DNA of 64,000 nucleotides from Cafeteria roenbergensis (Eukaryota; Sar; Bigyra; Bicosoecida; Cafeteriaceae). Shown piece after piece: positions 43,201 through 53,500 of the stretch (positions are counted from its first letter, which is position 1; the number at the start of each line of letters is the position of its first letter). The notes beneath the pieces are model-generated. The model did not search any database and was not told the DNA's origin. It saw nothing but the letters and a program-made list of their open reading frames with translations. Position numbers and translations under genes: made by a program. The DNA is taken from the NCBI GenBank assembly GCA_008330645.1, contig VLTN01000045.1, forward strand, positions 62,001 to 126,000, in the 5' to 3' direction.

Positions 43201-44437
43201 TGGCCTGCTGGAGCGGTGCAGGGACATCCAGGCCTCGCCGGTAGGCGAGGAGCACCCGACCTTCGCGAATACGCTGGCTTCGATGGCACAGTGCCAGATG
43301 GCCAGGAGCAAAAACGATGCGGCGCTGGATCTGCTGGAGCGGTGCAGGGACATCTACGCCTCGTCGCTGGGCGAGGAGCACCCGACCTTCGCGGGCACGC
43401 TGTACACGATGGCGCAGTGTCGGCGGGCCAAGGGGCAGTGCGATGCGGCGCTTGGCCTGCTGGAGCGGTGCAGGGACATCTACGCCTCGTCGCTGGGCGA
43501 GGAGCACCCGAGGTTCGCGGGCACGCTGTACACGATGGCGCAATGTCGGCAGGAGAAGGGGGAGCACGACACGGCGCTGGAGCTGCTGGAGCGGTGCAGG
43601 GGCATCCAGGCCTCGTCGGTGGGCGAGGAGCACCCGAGCTTCGCGAGCACGCTGTACACGATGGCGCTGTGTCGGCGTGACAAGGGGGAGTACGATGCGG
43701 CGCTGAAGCTACTGGAGCAGTGCAGGGACATCTACGTGTCGTCGCTGGGCAAGGTGCACCCGAGCTTCGCGAATACGCTGTGCACGATGGCGCAGTGTCG
43801 GATGCACAAGGGGGAGTACGATGCGGCGCTGGAGCTGCTGGAGCGGTGCAGGGACATCTACGTGTCGTCGGTGAGCGAGGCGCACCCGAGGGTCGCGAAT
43901 ACGCTGTGCACGATGGCCCAGTGCCGGATGCTCAAGGGGGACTACGATGCGGCGCTGGATCTGCTGGAGCGGTGCAGGGGCATCTACGTGTCGTCGCTGG
44001 GCGAGGTGCACCCGAGCTTCGCGAATACGCTGTGCACGATGGCGCAGTGTCGGATGCACAAGGGGGACTACGATGCGGCGCTGGATCTGCTGGAGCGGTG
44101 CAGGGGCATCTACGTGTCGTCGCTGGGCGAGGTGCACCCGAGCTTCGCGAATACGCTGTGCACGATGGCGCAGTGTCGGATGCACACGGGGGAGTACGAT
44201 GCGGCGCTGGAGCTGCTGGAGCGGTGCAGGGGCATCCAGGCCTCGTCGGTGGGCGAGGAGCACCCGAGCTTCGCGAACACGCTGTATACGATGGCGCAAT
44301 GTTGGATGGAGAAGGGGGAGCACGGCACGGCGCTAGATCTGCTCACTAGGTGCTCTGTGATCTTCGCGATGTCGTTCAGTGAAGAGCACCCCTACGTCTT
44401 GAATGCACGTCGAGCGATTGAAGCTTGCTTGCAGTAA
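40216..44437 (+). CDS. CLU-like domain protein with 12 kinesin-light-chain-type TPR repeats
   Basis: The main exon starts at 40383 after a CTCGCAG acceptor with TGGCTGAC. A 24-base upstream exon (40193-40216) ends in CCAA before a strong GTGAGT donor. Joining them creates ATG across the junction, giving MADRGAGEGSSTG and a frame of exactly 1,352 codons. There is no in-frame ATG near the start of the main exon itself. Residues about 150-350 resemble the CLU (clustered mitochondria) domain: FFKIADEPGNLYGGSSVMAD, AAKHELAML, LTVPLASCVDV, LRVGSGDGGITTHV and AEELAAGLHLSE, with a later VVLLDTHRLCIPD and YWRAAYLTALFRPEA. Residues about 845-1,351 are 12 repeats of 42 residues (consensus TMAQCRMxKGEYDAALxLLE then RCRxIYxSSxGEEHPSFAxT). 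The function is unknown: scaffold, receptor-like sensor or mitochondrial/mRNA-binding CLU protein. The CLU call is by pattern only. Confidence 0.6.
42895..44434 (+). repeat. 126-base tandem repeat array (12 TPR units)
   Basis: Each 126-base unit encodes one 42-residue TPR. Two neighbouring units (43940-44065 and 44066-44191) differ at a single base. Variation between units is concentrated after CR, at the residue after AAL, and at the DIY/GIQ position. Confidence 0.9.
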
Positions 44438-45067
44438 CTGGATTTCTCCAGTTTCCGCCCTGCTGAGACGTTGGGAGGCCGCCTGCCGGCGATGGCACGA
44501 GGCTGCTCAAGTGCTTTGAATCGGTGCGGCATTCGCTGTACGTGGTCTTCGTGCCTGTGCGACCCGATGAAGAGTCTTGCCCGCAAATTCGTCGCCGTTG
44601 ACCACCAGTTTGAGCAGGACACGGAAAGCTTTGGTTCATCATTGGGGAGGGAGGGCTCAAAGTCCATGTCACCATTCCACATTCTCGATTCACCGCGACA
44701 TCCAAACCAATCATGCGCAGTCCATCACCGCAGAGTCACAGATCATGCGAACCAGCATGCCTTACCAAAGTCTCGGCCGTCGCAATTACGTTGCCTGGGG
44801 GTGATTCGTGTCGCGTGCGCTCGCTGCGAGATTCGCCGCTTGACAGCGGGCATGCGCGAGCAGGCGCCTTGCGAGGGGACGGGGGCGCAGGACGGAGGGC
44901 ACAACACGAAGGCAGCAGCACACTGCAAGCGCGCTGCCGCAAAAGCAGACCACGCATTCATACGTTCGCAGGCAGACAATCCTGATCAAGGGTCAGGCGC
45001 ACCCCGCATGGCACGAGAAGGGCGGCTGGCAGGCCGGATTGTCACAGGCTGCATGGCGCTGTGCGCC
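44438..45067. other. Intergenic containing LINE copy 3
   Basis: 630 bases. Apart from the LINE 3' fragment at 44638-44750, no gene or repeat is recognised. Confidence 0.4.
44638..44750 (-). mobile_element. LINE 3' non-coding fragment, copy 3
   Basis: Begins ATCATTGGGGAGGG exactly like the 3' terminus of copy 1 and continues with clear but imperfect similarity (AATCATGC..TCCATC.CCG..G..TCACA). No coding part remains. Same orientation as copies 1 and 2. Confidence 0.6.
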
Positions 45068-45853
45068 CTACACCCTCTCGAGCGCGCCCGTGGAGGTGTC
45101 GACCTTGATGCCTTCCTCGCGCATGCGCTGGACAACCTTGTACTTGTCCCAGCGCTCCATGGCCACGAGCAAGGCGAACACGGGCAGGTTCGCGCGGGAA
45201 GCCGCGTTGCGGAGGAAGGGCAGCGCGGCCACGGCGGCCGACACTGCCGCGTTCTCCCAGGACCACTCGGAGAGAATTCCGAACTTGTCGAGCGCCGTCC
45301 CAGTCACCTGGTACACGCCGAAGAACCTGCAGGCCGACACAAACGCAATGGGCGGGGGAGCTTGTGATGCGCCTCCTCTCGTGCGACGCATTGTGTGTGC
45401 GCCAAGGGCGCCCGTGGGCGCGCCGGTGGCACAGCAACCAGTCTCACCCGGAGCAGGCAAGCGCCTTGGACGCGCAGCTGTTGACCAGGTGGCGCGGCAC
45501 CCCTGCGTTCCCAACCTTCTGCGCAATCTTCCTGGCATTGACCAAGAACTCGGCTGCGACTCGCAAAACACGGCGAAAGGGGGCGCGAGTAAGGAGCTGT
45601 CAAAATTACGGACCACCTCCAGCGGCAGACCCAGCACGGCGCCGCTCGCAGGCTCACTCAGGCCCACCGCGGTGCCGATGAAGGAGCCTCCCACAAAGCC
45701 CATCACCACGGGCCTCCAGAAGTCGCTGTCCATCACGCTCTCGTTGCGGTCGGCCTGCTGCAGACGGATGGCCTTCATCTTGGCCCAGTGGGCGTCCACC
45801 TCCTCGCGCAGCTCCTCCATTGACGCCTCGTCCCGGGACGATGTGTCGCTCAT
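45068..45853 (-). CDS. Possible Tim17/22/23-like mitochondrial membrane protein
   Basis: The N-terminal segment (45853 to about 45610) is charged, MSDTSSRDEASMEELREEVD, then DFWRPVVMGFVGGSFIGTAVGL, a glycine-zipper membrane segment. The C-terminal segment (about 45323-45068) reads FFGVYQVTGTALDKFGI, WENAAVSAAVAALPFL and NLPVFALLVAMERWDKYKVVQ. The middle (about 45610-45325) looks intronic, with a TGCAG acceptor before the FFGVYQ segment, yet the frame happens to stay open throughout and I could not find a canonical donor in the required phase. The product is either 261 residues unspliced or about 165 residues spliced. The glycine pattern and paired membrane segments suggest the Tim17/22/23 superfamily. 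COX20-like or unrelated small membrane proteins are alternatives. It is head-to-head with mitochondrial EF-Ts. Confidence 0.45.
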   Translation of the reverse strand: MSDTSSRDEASMEELREEVDAHWAKMKAIRLQQADRNESVMDSDFWRPVVMGFVGGSFIGTAVGLSEPASGAVLGLPLEVVRNFDSSLLAPPFAVFCESQPSSWSMPGRLRRRLGTQGCRATWSTAARPRRLPAPGETGCCATGAPTGALGAHTMRRTRGGASQAPPPIAFVSACRFFGVYQVTGTALDKFGILSEWSWENAAVSAAVAALPFLRNAASRANLPVFALLVAMERWDKYKVVQRMREEGIKVDTSTGALERV

Positions 45854-46035
45854 GGCTGCGGCCCGGGCGAGTGGCCTGGCCGGGGCGCGCTCGTGTTGGG
45901 GTTGGTCGAGGCAGCACGGCTCTGCCGGCTTCTCGTCAGCGTCGCCGCGATTGCAAGTCCATCAGGGGCTCGGCGCCCCTTGTGGCGCCGCCACGCGCAC
46001 TCGCTCCTCACCTCCCTGCAAATCCGGCAATCGAA
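45854..46035. promoter_or_regulatory. Divergent promoter, Tim17-like / EF-Ts
   Basis: 182 bases between opposed ATGs at 45853 and 46036. No defined element recognised. Confidence 0.4.
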
Positions 46036-47244
46036 ATGCGCGCAGTGGCCAGGCTTGCCGTCTCGTCCCGCCGGGTGTGCGCCCCGGCGGCTGGCTGGTA
46101 CCGCGGCTTTGCCGCCGCTGCCGCCGGCAAGGTGCCCGTGGCCAAGATCAAGGAGCTGCGCGAGGTCAGCGGCGCGCCCATGATGGACTGCAAGCGCGCG
46201 CTTGAGGACCCTGAGGTCGGCGGCGACCTGGAGAAGGCCTTCGACTGGCTGCGCAAGAAGGGTGCGGTGACCGCGACCAAGAAGAGCGGACGCCGCGCAG
46301 CCGAGGGCCTCGTGGCCGTGCGCCTGAGCGAGGACAACGAGCGCGCGGTGCTTGTAGAGGTAAGCGTCCGAGCTGCGCGCTGCTTCGAACCCGCCGGAGT
46401 GCTGCGGCCTCGACGTGCGCAAGCGCGCATTCTTATCACCGCCCTCATTTCTCGCTCCCCTCTCCTTCTGTTCCGCTGTATGCCCGCCGCCTCGCAGCTA
46501 AACTCGGAGACTGACTTTGTCGCCCGCAACGACGACTTCCAGGACGCCCTCGCCGCGTTTGCGGACGCGGCGCTGGCCGGGGAGGTTACGGAGCCCGTGA
46601 ACGGCCCGCCCACCGGAACCGCCGACACTCTCAACGCCTTGCTGGACGCCTCGGTGTCCGTTGGAGGCGCCGGCGCTGTGCCCGTGCGCGACGCCGTGGT
46701 CGACCTGGTCGGCAAGATCCGCGAGAACCTCGTCCTCCGGCGCTCCACCGCCATCGCGGCGCCTGCCGGCGGTGTGGTCGTGCCGTACGTTCACAACAAG
46801 GCCCGCCCTGACATGGGGACCATCGGCGTGGCCGTGGCTCTCAGCGCCACTCCCGCCCCCGCCGCTGGCTCTGCAGGCTACCTCGCCCTCACGGAGGTCG
46901 GGAAGACTGTGGCTCTCCAGGTGGCGGCCGCTCAGCCGCTGGCCCTGGATCGCGACGGCGTGGACGCCTCCGAGCTGGAGCGTGAGCGCACAGTGCTGGC
47001 CGACCAGGCGCGCGCGAGTGGCAAGCCCGAGGACATCATCGAGCGCATGGTCAGCGGGCGCATGGGCAAGTTCTACGCGGAGAACTGCCTCCTGGAGCAG
47101 AAGTGCATGACCGTTGAGGGCGACAAGACCGTCAAGCAGGTGGTCGCGGACGCCAAGGCGGCCGTCGGCGGCGACGTGACCGTGCACGGCTTCCGCCTCC
47201 TCGTCGTGGGCGAGGGCGTTGAGGAGGGCGAGGAGGAGGAGTAG
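46036..47244 (+). CDS. TSFM: Elongation factor Ts, mitochondrial
   Basis: Exons 46036-46359 and 46498-47244 join in phase 0 at GTAAGC/CGCAG to give 356 residues. EF-Ts recharges EF-Tu by exchanging GDP for GTP during organelle translation. An Arg/Ala-rich presequence (MRAVARLAVSSRRVCAPAAG, then YRGFAAAAA) points to mitochondrial import. The UBA-like N-domain KIKELREVSGAPMMDCKRAL and FDWLRKKGAVTATKKSGRRA then AEGLVAV are classic. The core motif LNSETDFVARNDDFQ (the TDFV EF-Tu contact) starts exon 2. The C-terminal part has ENLVLRR, VPYVHN, GTIGVAVAL, IERMVSGRMGKFYAENCLLE and KTVKQVVADAKA. It ends in a Glu-rich tail. A plastid EF-Ts is less likely because the presequence lacks a plastid-type signal. 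Confidence 0.92.
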   Translation: MRAVARLAVSSRRVCAPAAGWYRGFAAAAAGKVPVAKIKELREVSGAPMMDCKRALEDPEVGGDLEKAFDWLRKKGAVTATKKSGRRAAEGLVAVRLSEDNERAVLVEVSVRAARCFEPAGVLRPRRAQARILITALISRSPLLLFRCMPAASQLNSETDFVARNDDFQDALAAFADAALAGEVTEPVNGPPTGTADTLNALLDASVSVGGAGAVPVRDAVVDLVGKIRENLVLRRSTAIAAPAGGVVVPYVHNKARPDMGTIGVAVALSATPAPAAGSAGYLALTEVGKTVALQVAAAQPLALDRDGVDASELERERTVLADQARASGKPEDIIERMVSGRMGKFYAENCLLEQKCMTVEGDKTVKQVVADAKAAVGGDVTVHGFRLLVVGEGVEEGEEEE

Positions 47245-47540
47245 GCGCTGCCACCGCTACATGCACGGCAGAGCACATGCCAGCGGGCGTGTGGAGGCGG
47301 GCGGGTGCGAGGGGGGATGTGAGTGTGTGCGTGCGTGTGCAGGACGGTGGGTGTGCGCTTGTTTCACGCACCGCAAGAGCTCGTGGTCGCCGCGGCGGGG
47401 TCTCACACCGCCTGCCCAGCGGCGCCTCTGGTCGCGCTTGTCCATGCATTCTGCCATTCTGCATCACACGTCGCACGGTGCCCGTTTGGCGGCGCTGTGT
47501 TGGCCGCTGGAGCGCCAGCCAGACGGCCAAACCCGGCTGC
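47245..47540. other. Convergent intergenic region, EF-Ts / USP40
   Basis: 296 bases of 3' flank for both genes, with a GT-rich stretch near 47320-47345. No further feature. Confidence 0.4.
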
Positions 47541-50500
47541 TCACTCGTCGCCGCCGTCCGACGCGTCGTCGTCCTCCCCGCCCACTTCGTAGCTGTCCTC
47601 CGAGCCCAGGGAGAGCGCCCGCTCTTGCCGCCTGGGGCGCTGCGAGGACGACGAGCCGGGGCCAGACCACCGCACGTGGCCCACCGCGCGCTCGGCTCGC
47701 TTGGCCGCCGCCTCCTCCGCCTCCAGGCGTGCTGCCAGGAAGTCCTGGGGCCGGAACCAGTCGTCCGCGCCCTCGGGGTCCTCGCTGGCGTAGCTGAAGG
47801 CGATGAGGTCGCCGTGCTGCATGCCAAAGGGGGCGTCCTTCAGCGTTGGCTCCTTCTTCCCCCTGCCGCCCTTGCCGCCCTTGCTGCCCTTGCCGCCCTT
47901 GCCCTCGCGACGCCCGCCCTTCCCAGCGGGCGCCGTCCCCGCGGAGGCGCCCGCCGCCGAGGCGCCGTCGTGCAGCGGCACCCACGTCTTGCGGCCGGGG
48001 TGGTACCGGGCCAGCCGCAGGTCCGCTGCCACGGTGCCCGGCCGCGTGAGGCCCGAGCGCGCCAGCTGGTGCTTGAGAAGCGCCAGGGTCGGCTTGGAGC
48101 CCTTGGCGGGGTGGCCGCACTCGGCCGCTGCCTGCGCGCTGAAGTTGAACAAGAAGTCCTGCATCGGCCACTCGGGGGCGTTCACGCCGCTCACCCGCAG
48201 GATGCCGTCAGGAGCGCCCCCGGCAGCCTCCACGGCAGCCGCAGCGCGCGCAGCCTGCGTGTCCGTCTCGATCGGGTCGCTCCACGCTGGCACCTTGATC
48301 GCCCGCGCCTGGGCCGAGTCCCCGGCGGCTTCGACGAGCGCCTTGGCCTCGGCAGCCCGCTCGTCGCGGATGCGAATCAGGTCTCGCAGCGCCCCCCTGT
48401 TTGGGTACCGGCGCTGCACGTACAGCACCCACGCTGACGCGACGGTAAGCTCTGCCAGCGGGTCCGGCTCTGCCAGCACCTCCACCGCGTAGACGCGCCC
48501 CTGGTTCACGCGGTGGGTCTTGAGCGTGCGGCGGTCGCCGAGCAGAGGGCCCAGCGGGAGACGCTGGCCGCGCTGGAACTGGGTGACTCGGATACGGGGC
48601 GCCCAGTCTGTCGAGGGCGTGCCAGTGGACGCCAGGGTCAGGGCGGGGTCCGGGGGCGGGCACTGGCTGCTGGGAAGGGCGCTGGCAGCCGTGGCCTTGG
48701 GAGCCGGGGCGGCCTCTTTGCTCTCTGCTGCAGCCTCTGCGCTCGCTGCCACCGCCTCGGCAGCCGGATCGGCCGCATCAGCAGCCGGCTCGGCCGCGTC
48801 CGCAGCCGGCTCGGGCGCAGGGCCCACGCGAAAGCGCGAGCCCTTCGGATCCCATCGGGCGTCCTCGGACAGGTGCCAGCGGTATGCGGCGTAGACCTCG
48901 GGCGACTCCGCGATGGCCTGCTTCAGGTCCGCGAGGGTCGAGCCCTCGTCAGCGATGACAGTCCCCACGGGGAAGAGCGACGCGAAGCGGATGCGGAGCG
49001 CAAAGTCGTTGGCGTCGGCGATGCGGCCCTGGCCGTCTCCCGACGAGGACACCACGTAAACGGCGGAGGGCGGGGCACCCGCGGCGTCCGCGGCGTCCTC
49101 GGCGGCCGCAGCCTCCAGACCGGCGCGAGCCGCTGTCGCAGCCGCGTCCTGCGCGACGGCCAGAGCCGCGTCGTCGAGGCCGACGCTTCGCCCGTCGGCC
49201 TGCGCCTGCGCGGCCGCGTCGGCTGGCAGCGCCTCCCGGCGCTCGGCCCTGTCGAGGTCGGCCGGCGTGGCGACCGCGCCTCGCGGCAGGGCGTCCATCA
49301 CCTGCTGGGCGAAGCGGGGGGTGAGCAGCGCCAGCTGCACCGGCACCTTGCCTGGCGTTGGGGGGGAGCCCTCCTCGATAAGAAGCCGGTCCTCGTGGCC
49401 GACCCCGGCTGCCTTGAGGGTAGCCGCCTCGTCGTGCAGCACGCCATCGGCGTTGGCCTCGCCAAAGCCGTTGGTGGTGCGGAGTCGGCGGTCCTTCGCG
49501 GCGCTGGCAACGTCCAGAGCGCGGCCGCCGCCGAGCGGGAGAAGGCCCACGGCGTCCGCAGCGACCCCCTTGACCAGGCAGGCAGCAGGGAACGGCCCCA
49601 GGTCGAGACCGGCCTCCGCCGCCGCCTCGAGCATGCGCACCTTGAGAGCAGCCACCGACGTCGCCCGGGGAAGCGTGAGCTCGATTGCCCGGGACACCGC
49701 GCCTCCGCCGCCCCGCGGGGTCCGCTTGTTGCCCACCACGACCGAGAAGCGGATGGTCACCTCCTTGGCGCTCAGCGGCGCCCCCGCCTCCACGCGCAGG
49801 CCGGAGGAGCGCAGGCCCTCGTCCTTGACCGTGCTGTCCTCGTCGGCAATGAGAGAGTCCACCTTGCGGCAGCGGCCGCCGCCGCCCGTCTTGGACACGT
49901 CGATGCGCAGAGCGTCCACAATCCTCGCCTTGAGCTCTGCCACCGTGGTCCCCGTGCGAGTCTCCACGGTGAACTCGCAGTGCTTGGGCGGGCTGAAGCG
50001 CTCCTCCTTGGCCACGAAGCCGGCTCGGGTGGCCAGGGCAAAGGCGTTACTCGGGAGGCCGCCGGCGCGCCACACGACGTCCACGCTGACCGTGGTTTCG
50101 AGGTCGCGGACGAGGTCGTGGACGAGGAAGCGTTGCTTGGCACCACCCTTGGACGTGCGGCCGTACTCCAGCAGCACCGTCGCGCCGTCGTACAGGCCCA
50201 GGGTGCCAATGGAAGGCTCGGCGCCCGAGGCTGCGTCGGCGGTGGCCACGACGCGCTCGGCCTTGCGGCGCGAGCTCGACACTTCGCTGACGAGGAACAC
50301 GGCGTCGTCGACCACGTTCACGGCGGACACCAGCTCCTTGGCTCGCTGGCGCAGCTCCGTCAGGGTGGCGGAGCGAGACAGCGTCAGCTCAAAGGGAGTG
50401 CTGTCCGGCGCCCCGGAGGCGTCGGGCTTCACGTAGCTGCACTGCAGCGAGATGGCCTGGCCGGCCTCTCCGGGAACAACCTTGAAGCCGCCAACGTCCT

Positions 50501-53500
50501 TGCCGTTCCAGGCCACAATGGTGCAGTCGTGGCCGATGGCTCCCAGGCTCTCCTTGAGGGGGAGCTTGCCCAGCGCCTCGAGCGCGCCGCCCTCCAGGAG
50601 GACCGTCCCGGTCTCCTCGTGGCGCGGCACCGCCTCGAAGAAGTGCACGCCGCCGCTGGTCGGCCTCACGATGTGCATGCGCAGGGAGCCCAGATCCGCC
50701 GGCGTCTGCTCGTCCGCTGAAGCGGCCGCAAGCACGCGGCGGCACAGGTCCTCTGCCGGGCAGCGCACGTCCACCAGCAGGGGCACGCCCCCCAAGTCTT
50801 CCACGCTCAGGTCGGCGGTTGAGGAGGCGTCCCTGCCTGCGCCCGACGCCGCCTCCCCGCCCCCCCCCGCAGTACGCAGCGCGGGCACCTCCGCGGCTTT
50901 GAGAGCCTGCCCGAGGGCCTCGGAGCCCGGCTCCATGCCGGCCAGCGTGCGAAGGTCGAGCCCCGAGCGCACGATGCCCAACCCGTCCGGCGAGGGCACG
51001 TACATCGAGGGCGAGTGGACCCAGAGGCGCACCTGGTTCCGCTTCATCTCGTACCGGTCGCGCTGCCTGGCGAGGGCGTCGCTCTCGCGCGTGATGCGGC
51101 GCGACCAGTACTCGGGGGGCACCGGCTGGGCGATGGCGGGCGCGAGCGAGCCCGCGGCCGCAGGGCCTCGTGGAGGCGAATCCAGCGCAGCCGACGCAGC
51201 AGCTGAAGCTGGAGCGGCAGCGGCAGCGGCAGCGCCGCCAGCAGGGCCGGCCGCTGCGCCTTGAGAGGCCGCACCCTCTCCCCGGGAGGCTGCGGCAGTC
51301 TGCTCCACGGTGCGAGACCGGTACATGAGGAGATACGCGCACGACGAGCCCTCGAACCCGGACGCCACGTCGTGCAGGCCCACAGCAGAGACGCTGGAGT
51401 CGTTGAACGCAAACCAGTTGCCCCACTGCGCGGCCAGCTGCTCGTGGAGCTCCGACGCAGACGGCCCGGCCACGGACGAGCAGGCAGCAGCGGCAGAGGC
51501 AGCAGGCTTGGCGGCTGGCTTGGCCGCGGGCTTGGCCGCGGGCTTGGCGGCTGGCTTGGCGGCGGGCTTGGCAGAGGCCTCTGTCTTTGCCCCGGCCTTG
51601 GCTCGGCTCTTGCCGCCGCCGCGCTTGGGGGAGCCAGGCTCGCCGGCTGCCTTGGGCTTGGTTCCCTTGCCCGCCACCGTCCACTCCGCGCCGCTGGCCG
51701 AGCTGCTGCTGCTGCTGCTGCTGCTAGGCTTGGTCCCGCCACCGCCACCTCGCCTGCCGGCGGTGGAGTCGTCGTTGGAAAGGCTTCGCGCCAGCGCGGC
51801 GTCTGACTGAGCCTGGGCCGTGCGCTGCTCGGCCTCGGCCTCGTCCTCTGCAGCCAGGCGCCTGGCCATGTCGGCATCGCTCTCGACCGCCGGCTCGTCC
51901 GGCCTGGCACCCTCGGCGCCACCCGTCGCCGGGGCCGGGGGCTCTTGGCCCTCCATCAGCATCACCTCCTCCTCCACGAGCAGGGCGTAGCGTGACAGGC
52001 ACAGCACCAGCGCTCGCAGCGGGCCCCATGTGGGGGCGTACGCGGTCGAGTAGGGGGCCTTGGCGTGCTTGCCGAGCGCCCGCTCCAAGTCGCGGAGGCT
52101 GAGCGTCTGCCCCGAAGCGCCCGACAGCGCCGCGCGGATCGGCCGGAGCGGGGACGCCGCGTCCTGCTCAGCGCACTCGCAAACGCGATCCTGCTCGGCG
52201 GCAGACATGCCCTCGCGCGCTGGCAGCCCCGACCAGCGCACGGGCTCCGGGGCCGGGGCTGCAGCGGGAGCGGGGCCGGCCGCAGCTGGCACGGCGTCGC
52301 CCCGCCGCTCCGCCTTTGCAAAGATGACCCCGGGGCCCTTGCCGTCCATGCGAAAGGGGGCGGTCGGCGGCTTCCACTGGCCCTCGCCCACAGTGTCTCG
52401 AATGAAGGCCGTGTAGTGGCCCGCTCCGGACGTGGAGCCGTGGTGGATGACCACGCCAAACAGGTCGTACACCTGCGAGAGGTCCTCCCGGGGAAGTGTG
52501 GCGAGCCGGGCCGACAGAGCCGCCGACGCCTCCCGGCCGGTGGCGCAGTCTAGCGCCGACAGCCACACGCAGCCGTCGCGGGCCTGCTTCTCCTTGTCCC
52601 TCACGTCCGCGGTGGCGGCGGCGACGGCCTCGGCGGCATCGGCCAGAGCCTTGCTGCCTCCGCCCGCCGCCTCCAGCAGCTCCCCGCACTGCGCCCGCTG
52701 CTCTCGCGATTCCTTTCCGGCGCACGCGGACAGCGCGTCCATCTCGTCGCGGCCCAGCCCCGCGGCCTCTCCGGCCGCGATGAGGGCCGCGTGGGCCACG
52801 CCCAGCCGCTCCTGCGCCGCGGCCACGGACCCGCCCGCCACAAAGGGCCTCGCGTCCAGAACCAGCGGGTACTCGAAGCGGTCCTTGATCTTCACGGGCT
52901 CGAACGTCCGCATGTCCAGCTCGTACCGGTTCGCAGTCACGACGAGCACCGCCGGCAGGTGGCTGATTACCGAGCCGCGGAGTGTCGGGGTCTTCATGTC
53001 GCAAGCCTCGCAGGTCACCGCATTGCTCCCGGCCATGACCTCCTTGGCCACGCTCCCGCTCATGGCGCCCACCAGGTCCGCGAAGCCCTTGACCTGCGAG
53101 CGCGGCGCAAGGGGGAGAGGGGGAAGCAGGAAGGGAGGAGGGTCGACACAGCCAGTACGGGAGGAACGCAGGGCAATCTGGGCGCACGGAAGGCGGCTGA
53201 ACAGCCGGCCCTGCGCAACGCTCGGCCCGCCCGAACCCGCCCGGCCCGCTCCGCCCACTCGCGCGCGGCGCCGTGTGCCGGCTCTGCCGCGCCGCTCACC
53301 GTGACGATGACGTCGTACGCATCCTGCATGCTCTGCCGAGGCGCGGAGCACCGCATGCAGGTCATAGCGTTGCCGGTGACGCCCTTGTACAGGTCTCCCA
53401 CGAGGCGGTCTCCGGGAAGGCGGGCGAGGCTCTTCTCGATACGCTCGTAGAGCTTCCGGTTGAGCTCTGCCACGTCGTGCTGGACGCTGCCCTGAGAGCC

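Noticed and set aside
40500-44350. Long minus-strand open frames through the CLU-TPR gene and TPR array
   Set aside because: They mirror the 126-base repeat of the real gene. GC-rich codons keep the opposite strand open, and no independent family resemblance was seen.
42895-44434. Possible CRISPR-like array because of the regular repeat spacing
   Set aside because: Repeats are 126 bases, contiguous, in frame and encode TPRs; there are no spacers.
46376-46400. TTCGAACCC resembling a tRNA T-loop
   Set aside because: It lies in the EF-Ts intron, and no matching acceptor, D or anticodon stems could be found around it.
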